Below are positions 5,157-9,816 of a DNA stretch of 9,816 nt, piece after piece (positions within the stretch are counted from its first letter, which is position 1; each line of letters opens with the position of its first letter). Source of the stretch: Tissierellales bacterium (lineage in GTDB: Bacteria > Bacillota > Clostridia > Tissierellales > JASKZW01). A model generated the notes under the pieces. It saw only the letters and a list, made by a program, of their open reading frames with translations. It did no database searches and was not told the DNA's origin. Location of the stretch: the NCBI GenBank assembly GCA_030152145.1, contig JASLIL010000019.1:1-9816 (forward strand), read 5' to 3'. Position numbers and translations under genes: made by a program.

Positions 5157-5981
5157 TTACATATTTAAACTTTCTTTATAGACTAGGTTCTTAGGTATGT
5201 CCCTATCTTCTGCTATCTTTTTTACAGCATCTTTCTTACTATAACCATTTTCTATTAAATATTCCAAGTGTTCTACTATCGATAGGTTAGTGTATATATC
5301 TGTTTCATCAAGATTGCCTTCTAGGATTATGACAAATTCTCCTTTGGCTTTATTTTTGTTGAAGTGTTCTATAAGATCAGAGACTTGACCTCTTAGGGTT
5401 TCTTCGTAGAGCTTGGTTAGCTCTCTGGAGATAGATATATTCCTATTTCCTAGAACCTCTTCTATGTCTTTTAGACTGTCTAGAATTCTGTGAGGTGATT
5501 CGTAGATTATTAGGGTTTCTTTTAGGGGCTTAATTTCTTTAAGCTCTTTTTTTCTATCTGAAGATTTTGAGGGTAAAAATCCTATAAAGGTGAATCTGTT
5601 TGTGTCTAGTCCTGACAAGACTAAGGCGTTTACAAAGGCTGATGGTCCTGGTAGTACTGTTACTTCTATGTCTTCTTCTATGCAGAGTCTTACCATGTCC
5701 TGACCTGGGTCGGAGATTCCTGGCATACCAGCGTCTGAGACTAGGGCTAGGTTCTTTCCGGATTTTAGGAGTGCTAGAAGGTCCTGACCTTTTGATTTTT
5801 TGTTGTGTTCATGGTAGGAGATAAAGGGTTTGTTTATTCCTAGATGCTTTAGGAGTTGACCGCTGTGTCTTGTGTCTTCTGCTGCTATATAGTCTACTTC
5901 CTTAAAGGTTTCTATTGTTCTTAAGCTTATGTCTCCTAAATTTCCTATGGGTGTTGGACAAATGTATAGTTTTCCTGACAT
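5157..5981 (-). CDS. rsmI: 16S rRNA C1402 2'-O-ribose methyltransferase RsmI
   Basis: This 274-residue tetrapyrrole-methylase-fold enzyme transfers a methyl group from SAM to the 2'-OH of C1402 in the decoding centre of 16S rRNA. Hallmarks are LYICPTPIGNLGD (5-17), AAEDTRHS (33-40), SDAGMPGISDPG (82-93), LPGPSA (110-115), IGFLP (133-137) and YESPHR (160-165). The length is normal for the family. The C-terminal ~50 residues are a small helical extension ending in KNLVYKESLNM. The ATG is 1 bp downstream of the trmN6 stop and its AAGGAG lies within the end of trmN6, so the two are co-transcribed and probably coupled. It converges with abrB, as in the B. subtilis order. Confidence 0.95.
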   Translation of the reverse strand: MSGKLYICPTPIGNLGDISLRTIETFKEVDYIAAEDTRHSGQLLKHLGINKPFISYHEHNKKSKGQDLLALLKSGKNLALVSDAGMPGISDPGQDMVRLCIEEDIEVTVLPGPSAFVNALVLSGLDTNRFTFIGFLPSKSSDRKKELKEIKPLKETLIIYESPHRILDSLKDIEEVLGNRNISISRELTKLYEETLRGQVSDLIEHFNKNKAKGEFVIILEGNLDETDIYTNLSIVEHLEYLIENGYSKKDAVKKIAEDRDIPKNLVYKESLNM

Positions 5982-5982
5982 T

Positions 5983-6705
5983 TTATGACTCCTTCCTGTA
6001 AATCTCTAGTATTTCTTCTGTGTAATTTCCGTCTTCTCCATATACATAGAGGGGTTTTTCTACTCTTAGCTCTTCTTTCCCTAGCTTTGATAGTTCTACT
6101 AGGACAAGATTGGCTTCCCTGCCTTCTTTTGGGTGGATGAGCCTGATTCTTTTGGCTTCCATTTTATGCTTTCTTCCTAGGCAAAATATATCTACTAGTC
6201 TGTTGGGTCTGTGAATCAAGTAGAGTCTGCCATTTTGCTTTAGGAGGTAGTTTGCCTTTTCCATTATGTCTTCTATGGTGCAGTGGACTTCGTGTCTTGC
6301 TATGGATAGGGCTTGGTTAGGATTGGTGAAGCCTTGTCCTATTTTCATGTAGGGTGGATTGGAGAGTATTTTATCTACTGAGTCTTCTTCTAGATCTTCT
6401 TCTAGGTTTTTAAGGTCTATGTTTAGAATTTCTATCTTATCTTCTAGCTTGTTGAGACTGACTGACCTTCTTGCCATTTTAGCTACTTCTTCTTGAATTT
6501 CCACTCCGTATATTTTCTGTGGTCCATAGGCTCCTGCTAGGATTAGGGGGATTATTCCGTTGCCTGTTCCTAGATCTACTACCTTGTCCTTCTTCCTTAT
6601 ATAGGCAAAGTCTGCTAGAAGGACAGCGTCTATACCGTAGGAGAATTTTTCCTTGTCTTGTATGATTTTTAAGTTGGTTTTTGGTACTGTGTCTATTCTT
6701 TCCAT
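5983..6705 (-). CDS. trmN6: tRNA1(Val) A37 N6-methyltransferase family protein
   Basis: This 240-residue class I SAM-dependent methyltransferase of the YfiC/YabB type is predicted to methylate N6 of adenine 37 in a tRNA. The SAM motif is VDLGTGNGIIPL (43-54), the acidic post-II residue is in GVEIQ (67-71), and the amino-methylase signature is NPPY (116-119) in ILSNPPYM. The N-terminal FSYGIDAVLLADF (21-33) is typical of the family. The ATG has AAGGAG 6 bp upstream. It heads a two-gene unit with rsmI. The ferredoxin terminator ends about 20 bp before it with little room for a promoter, so transcription may rely on read-through or on the TATAAT buried at the end of that terminator. The substrate is inferred from the family. 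Confidence 0.85.
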   Translation of the reverse strand: MERIDTVPKTNLKIIQDKEKFSYGIDAVLLADFAYIRKKDKVVDLGTGNGIIPLILAGAYGPQKIYGVEIQEEVAKMARRSVSLNKLEDKIEILNIDLKNLEEDLEEDSVDKILSNPPYMKIGQGFTNPNQALSIARHEVHCTIEDIMEKANYLLKQNGRLYLIHRPNRLVDIFCLGRKHKMEAKRIRLIHPKEGREANLVLVELSKLGKEELRVEKPLYVYGEDGNYTEEILEIYRKES

Positions 6706-6723
6706 CTTGTGCTCCTTTTTATT

Positions 6724-6766
6724 ATAAAAAATGCACCTTCAAATGGTTAAACATTTGAGGTGCACT
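6724..6766 (-). terminator. Rho-independent terminator after the ferredoxin gene
   Basis: Reading the minus strand, TGCACCTCAAATG pairs with CATTTGAAGGTGCA through one bulge around a 6-base loop and is followed by six Ts. It lies 18 bp beyond the ferredoxin stop codon and upstream of trmN6, so the ferredoxin is a separate transcript. Confidence 0.85.
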
Positions 6767-6783
6767 TTAGTTTACGATTAATC

Positions 6784-6954
6784 CTATTCTGGTTGAGGTG
6801 CATCTACTGGGCAAACATTAGCACATGCTCCACAATCAATACATGCGTCTGCATCAATTATGTATTTATCGTCTCCTGCACTTATAGCGCTAACTGGACA
6901 CTCAGCTTCACAAGCTCCACATGAGATACACTCATCATTAATTTTATATGCCAT
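6784..6954 (-). CDS. 2[4Fe-4S] ferredoxin
   Basis: This 56-residue clostridial-type ferredoxin is a cytoplasmic low-potential electron carrier. The two cluster motifs are CISCGACEAECP (about 9-20) and CIDCGACANVCP (about 38-49), each CxxCxxCxxxCP. The protein is strongly acidic, as expected. The upstream GTG at 6964-6966 would extend it by four residues, but that codon lies inside the Shine-Dalgarno sequence GGGAGGTGA, so the ATG at 6952-6954 is the start. It has its own promoter and a strong terminator and is therefore a monocistronic gene placed between ricT and trmN6, where B. subtilis carries yabA. Its redox partners are not evident from the window. Confidence is very high for the family and low for the pathway. 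Confidence 0.95.
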   Translation of the reverse strand: MAYKINDECISCGACEAECPVSAISAGDDKYIIDADACIDCGACANVCPVDAPQPE

Positions 6955-6987
6955 TATATAATTCACCTCCCACCACTTTCTACTCTT

Positions 6988-7016
6988 ATTCTAACAAATA
7001 TTTTCATATTTTTAAA
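6988..7016 (-). promoter_or_regulatory. Ferredoxin promoter
   Basis: On the minus strand, a -35 TTTAAA (7011-7016) is followed after 17 bp by an extended -10 TG-T-TAGAAT (TAGAAT at 6988-6993). The start of transcription would be near 6981, leaving a 5' leader of about 27 bases that contains the ribosome-binding site. Confidence 0.65.
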
Positions 7017-7020
7017 GGAC

Positions 7021-7065
7021 TTTTATAAGAAAAGTCTAAAAGTAATACTAAACTTACTAGACTTT
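7021..7065 (-). terminator. Terminator of the tmk-ricT operon
   Basis: On the minus strand, AAAGTCTA (7058-7065) pairs with TAGACTTT (7031-7038) for 8 bp. A further GTAA/TTAC extension follows after a small bulge, then a TTTTCTTAT tail. It starts about 12 bp after the ricT stop codon and ends just before the ferredoxin promoter. Confidence 0.75.
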
Positions 7066-7077
7066 CCCTATATATAC

Positions 7078-7980
7078 CTATTTATGGTCAGTATTATCTT
7101 TTTCTATACTGGTCTTTTCTGATTTTTTTCCCTTGCAAGCTCCACAGCCCTTGTCTTTCTTGGGACAGGACTTTTGGTACTTTAAGTCATCTATATGGAA
7201 GGCAAATATATCTTCTGTGTCATCTTCTAGCTTTACCCTTACCTTTGCTGTTTCCAGTAGGGTATAGATATCTTCTATGACTCCAGGACCTTCTTCTGTC
7301 ATGACCCTGGTGCCTATGGCTGGCATTCTGCCATTTAATTCCTCATAGACTCCATTTTCATAATTTAAGCAACACATTAGTCGTCCACATAGGCCTGAAA
7401 TCTTAGTGGGGTTTAAGGATAGGTTTTGATCCTTGGCCATTTTTATGCTGACTGGTTCAAAGTCTCCTAGAAAGCTAGAGCAGCAGGTTTCTCTGCCACA
7501 TGGTCCTAGGCCTCCTACCATTTTGGCCTGGTCTCTTACTCCTATTTGTCTTAGTTCTATTCTGGTTCTAAAGATTGCTGCTAGATCCTTTACTAAGTCC
7601 CTAAAGTCTATTCTTCCTTCAGCTGTAAAATAGAATATTACCTTGTTGTTGTCAAAGGTGTATTCACATTCTATTAGCCTCATTTCCAGTTTGTGTTTTT
7701 CTATTTCCTCTTCGCATATGTGGAAGGCCCTTTCTGCCATGGCCTTGTTTTCCCTATCCTTTTCTATGTCCTCTTCAGTAGCTATTCTTATTACCTTTTT
7801 AAGAGGTTGGATTATTTGGTCTAGGCCTAGGTCCCTTGGTCCTATGACTACTTGGCCAAATTCAAGGCCGCGGGCTGTTTCCACTATGACAAAGTCATCT
7901 TGTTTTATATCTAAACTGTCAGGGTCAAAATAATAGATTTTTCCTGCGTGTTTAAATCTCACTCCTACTACTGTAATCAT
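7078..7980 (-). CDS. ricT: RicT/YaaT, PSP1-domain regulator of RNA processing
   Basis: This 300-residue protein is homologous to B. subtilis YaaT (RicT). Together with RicA and RicF, YaaT forms an Fe-S complex that promotes RNase Y processing and affects sporulation and competence. The PSP1 domain covers most of the protein. The conserved cysteine cluster is GPCGRETCC (159-167) and GLCGRLMCC (196-204), six cysteines that fit the family's cluster-binding set. Beyond the domain is a lysine-rich tail with three more cysteines, CPKKDKGCGAC (272-282). The ATG follows AGGAGGT embedded in the last codons of holB, 5 bp upstream, implying coupling. The gene ends the operon at a terminator. RicA and RicF genes are not in this window. 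Confidence 0.92.
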   Translation of the reverse strand: MITVVGVRFKHAGKIYYFDPDSLDIKQDDFVIVETARGLEFGQVVIGPRDLGLDQIIQPLKKVIRIATEEDIEKDRENKAMAERAFHICEEEIEKHKLEMRLIECEYTFDNNKVIFYFTAEGRIDFRDLVKDLAAIFRTRIELRQIGVRDQAKMVGGLGPCGRETCCSSFLGDFEPVSIKMAKDQNLSLNPTKISGLCGRLMCCLNYENGVYEELNGRMPAIGTRVMTEEGPGVIEDIYTLLETAKVRVKLEDDTEDIFAFHIDDLKYQKSCPKKDKGCGACKGKKSEKTSIEKDNTDHK

Positions 7981-7985
7981 CTATT

Positions 7986-8966
7986 TTATACCTCCTGCAT
8001 TTTTAAAAGCATGGCTTCAATTCCCAGTTGGTAATTGACATTGTACTGGAAACTTTTTTTAGTCTCCTGTATGTTTTCTATTATATCATTAATCTTAGAA
8101 AAACTTAAAAAACTTTGACTAGATAGGTAGGAATATTTATCTTGGTTTACTATTAGGGCTGATTGTCCTAGTTCCTTGTAGATGTAAAGGTCTCTGAACC
8201 AGTAGATCATCATATCTAGAAGTTCTTCTACTTCTTCCTTTTCTTCTTTGAAGAATTCAAAGGCTGAGAAGGCTTCTGCTGCTTCTCTTTTAGTTAATAG
8301 ACGGTTTATGATTTCCAGTAGCCTGTCTCTTTTTTGGAAGAAATCTTCAGATTCCATTAGCCTTATGGTTTTTCCTATGCTGCCTCTGGTAAAGTTTGAG
8401 ATAAAGCTGGCCTTGTCGGCTTCCTCTGGATAGTTTTCCACTATAAATTCTTCCACTAGCTTTAGGGCCACTGGATTAAACTTTATTATCTGGCAGCGGG
8501 ATAGGATGGTTGGTAGAATCTGCTCCTTCTCCTCTGTTATAAGGATTATGTTCATGTAGCTTGGTGGCTCTTCTAGAGTTTTTAAGAGGGCATTTTGTGA
8601 CTCTATACCCATCTTGTGGCTAGAGTCTATTATGATAATCTTCCTATTTGACTCTAGGGGATAGGTGTTTACAGATTTTATTACCTGGTCTACCTTTTCC
8701 TTCCTTATTATGTTCTTTTCAGCCTCTACTAGCCAAAAATCTGGATGATTTTGACTGTCAAACTTCTTGCAGGATATACATTTATTACAGGCCTCTAGGC
8801 CTCCACTTTTACAAAGAAGAGTCTTTGCAAATAAAAGCGCTAGCTTTTTTTTGCCAATAGACTCTTCTCCCTGAAATAAGTAGCTGTGAGATATTCTATT
8901 GTTGACTATACTCTGCTTTAGGCCCTCTACTATATTTTCATGGCCTATTAGTTTATCTTTTGACAT
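7986..8966 (-). CDS. holB: DNA polymerase III delta prime subunit
   Basis: This 326-residue clamp-loader subunit works with delta and tau/gamma to load the sliding clamp. The AAA+ P-loop is degenerate, GEESIGKKKLA (33-43), as is usual for delta prime. A zinc module follows (C52-x7-C60-xx-C63-xx-C66). NALLKTLEEPP and ILSRCQIIKF give the AAA+ body and the SRC motif. The C-terminal half is a helical collar domain. A TTG four codons upstream (8976-8978) overlaps the Shine-Dalgarno region and adjoins the stop of the upstream gene, so the ATG at 8964-8966 with GGAGG 5 bp before it is preferred. As in B. subtilis, it lies between the darA-type gene and ricT; yaaR is absent. Confidence 0.93.
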   Translation of the reverse strand: MSKDKLIGHENIVEGLKQSIVNNRISHSYLFQGEESIGKKKLALLFAKTLLCKSGGLEACNKCISCKKFDSQNHPDFWLVEAEKNIIRKEKVDQVIKSVNTYPLESNRKIIIIDSSHKMGIESQNALLKTLEEPPSYMNIILITEEKEQILPTILSRCQIIKFNPVALKLVEEFIVENYPEEADKASFISNFTRGSIGKTIRLMESEDFFQKRDRLLEIINRLLTKREAAEAFSAFEFFKEEKEEVEELLDMMIYWFRDLYIYKELGQSALIVNQDKYSYLSSQSFLSFSKINDIIENIQETKKSFQYNVNYQLGIEAMLLKMQEV

Positions 8967-8978
8967 ATGATCCTCCAA

Positions 8979-9272
8979 CTACATTTTATTGAATTGATTC
9001 ATATCCATTATAAATAAAGTTGCTCCACCCACTTCTACTTCCTGTTCTTCTTTTGGGTGCTTGCCGAATTTCACATCTTCACACTTACTTTTTATAACTT
9101 CTATGACTTTTTCTATTCTATCTTCTTCTACACCCATTAGGAGAGTGGTGTTTCCTGATTTTAAAAATCCTCCTGTAGAAGCAAGTTTTGTAATTCTAAA
9201 GTCATTGTCTGTTAGGCTCTTTGTTACCTTACTTACGTATTCGTCATGAACTATTGCCAATACTAACTTCAT
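8979..9272 (-). CDS. Shortened paralogue of the c-di-AMP receptor DarA
   Basis: This 97-residue PII-like protein is clearly a tandem duplicate of the neighbouring darA: both open with MKL and share TDNDFR, TKLAS, GGFLKSGNTTL and VGGATLF. It lacks about 11 residues of the large loop. DarA residues ~65-91, including the YIPYPLDV segment, are replaced here by a short charged CEDVKFGKHPKEEQEVE. Residues reported in the family to contact c-di-AMP (Arg26, Thr28, Phe36, Leu37, Asn41) remain, so nucleotide binding may be kept while the output loop differs. The ATG is 10 bp after darA, with AGGAGG overlapping the darA stop codon. The function is unknown. It occupies the position that yaaR holds in B. 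subtilis. Confidence 0.88.
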   Translation of the reverse strand: MKLVLAIVHDEYVSKVTKSLTDNDFRITKLASTGGFLKSGNTTLLMGVEEDRIEKVIEVIKSKCEDVKFGKHPKEEQEVEVGGATLFIMDMNQFNKM

Positions 9273-9282
9273 CTTCTACCTC

Positions 9283-9609
9283 CTAAATTTTAACAAATCT
9301 CTCTACGTCTAATATGAAAAGTGTTGCCCCTCCTACTGTTACATCTAAAGGATATGGTATATAGGTGTCTCCTGGCATTGTAACACTTAGTAGGGAGGTG
9401 GTTATTTCTCTGGTTTTACAGTTGTCTTCTATTATCTTAATTGCCTTGTCTACCTGGTCATCTTCTACTCCTGTAAATAGGGTGGTGTTTCCTGACTTTA
9501 GGAATCCTCCTGATGATGCTAGCTTGGTTACTCTGAAGTCGTTGTCTGTTAACTCGTCAACTAGGCTTGGTGCATCTTGGTCCTGAACTACTGCTATTAT
9601 AAGTTTCAT
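9283..9609 (-). CDS. darA: Cyclic-di-AMP receptor DarA/PstA (YaaQ)
   Basis: This 108-residue trimeric PII-like signal protein closely resembles B. subtilis YaaQ in sequence and length. It has MKLIIAVVQDQD (1-12), NDFRVTKLASSGGFLKSGN (23-41), GVEDDQVDKA (47-56), PGDTYIPYPLDV (79-90) and GGATLFILD (93-101). The NDFRVT and GGFLKSGN segments form the ligand pocket between subunits in known structures. It sits between tmk and its own paralogue. The ATG is 2 bp after the tmk stop, with a GAGGAGG Shine-Dalgarno sequence inside the last tmk codons. It is presumably co-transcribed with tmk. The partner protein that reads its state is not known in most species and is not identified here. Confidence 0.95.
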   Translation of the reverse strand: MKLIIAVVQDQDAPSLVDELTDNDFRVTKLASSGGFLKSGNTTLFTGVEDDQVDKAIKIIEDNCKTREITTSLLSVTMPGDTYIPYPLDVTVGGATLFILDVERFVKI

Positions 9610-9611
9610 AA

Positions 9612-9816
9612 TTATTCCTCCTCTTTTTTTATAACTTTCTCTATGGCCTTTATAGTTTCCCTGTATACTTCTTCCACTTTCTTTGAAGCATCTATTATGA
9701 CTATGTTTTCAGGGTAGCTTTCTATTAAACTTTTGTAGCCCTTGTAAACTTCCTGGTGAAAGTCTAGGCCTGCCTGTTCTAGTCTGTCTCCTCCAGATTT
9801 TGTCTTTCTTTCCAGT
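9612..9816 (-). CDS. tmk: Thymidylate kinase, C-terminal part (cut by window edge)
   Basis: The last 67 codons of a P-loop kinase that phosphorylates dTMP to dTDP are visible, in a frame too short to stand out alone. The preserved part begins LERKTKSGGDRLEQAGLDFH, the LID-region pattern of Tmk, followed by QEVYKGYKSLIE and a VIDASKKVEEVYRET segment matching the family's C-terminal IDA..... motif. It ends KKEEE and TAA (9612-9614). The P-loop and catalytic N-terminus lie outside the window. The tmk-darA order matches B. subtilis, supporting the call. Confidence 0.88.
   Translation of the reverse strand, partial: LERKTKSGGDRLEQAGLDFHQEVYKGYKSLIESYPENIVIIDASKKVEEVYRETIKAIEKVIKKEEE

Noticed and set aside
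6721..6726. TATAAT on the minus strand just before trmN6 as its promoter
   Set aside because: It is the end of the terminator T-run and lacks a -35 at proper spacing. A transcript from it would begin inside or next to the ribosome-binding site.

Overview
The window looks like part of the chromosome of a low-GC anaerobic Firmicute, plausibly a Tissierellia or Clostridia member. The grounds are an AT-rich sequence, strong AGGAGG ribosome-binding sites, a 2[4Fe-4S] ferredoxin, AbrB and RicT homologues, and a gene order (tmk, darA, holB, ricT, trmN6, rsmI, abrB) close to the Bacillus subtilis tmk-yaaQ-holB-yaaT-yabB-rsmI-abrB region. The genus is an inference, not read directly.

Layout. Positions 1-1930 hold no convincing gene. 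They contain a tandem, modular array of hairpin-rich repeats that begins before the window edge and stops about 10 bp from the end of herA. Three module types recur: A (about 173 bp, five copies, with terminal CTCCGAAG/CTTCGGAG inverted ends and internal stem-loops), B (about 105 bp, three copies, multibranched), and C (about 60 bp, three copies, ending in a long hairpin). Several helices keep their pairing while their bases change between copies, which suggests selection on a folded RNA or single-stranded DNA. Next come nurA and herA (minus strand), a probable DNA-end-processing nuclease/translocase pair. Divergent from them, on the plus strand, is abrB, a transition-state type regulator with a small zinc-ribbon tail. 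Convergent with abrB is trmN6-rsmI (tRNA and 16S rRNA methyltransferases). Upstream of that is a singly transcribed ferredoxin with its own promoter and terminator. At the right end is the operon tmk (partial)-darA-darA paralogue-holB-ricT, which ends at a stem-loop terminator.

How the genes fit together. The right-hand operon joins nucleotide supply (thymidylate kinase), c-di-AMP sensing (two PII-like receptors), replication (clamp-loader delta prime) and an Fe-S-linked RNA-processing factor (RicT). The middle cluster modifies translation RNAs. The nurA-herA pair sits just past abrB, where B. subtilis has metS. The points most worth a second look are the structured repeat array, the shortened second c-di-AMP receptor paralogue, and the ferredoxin in the slot where B. 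subtilis has yabA.
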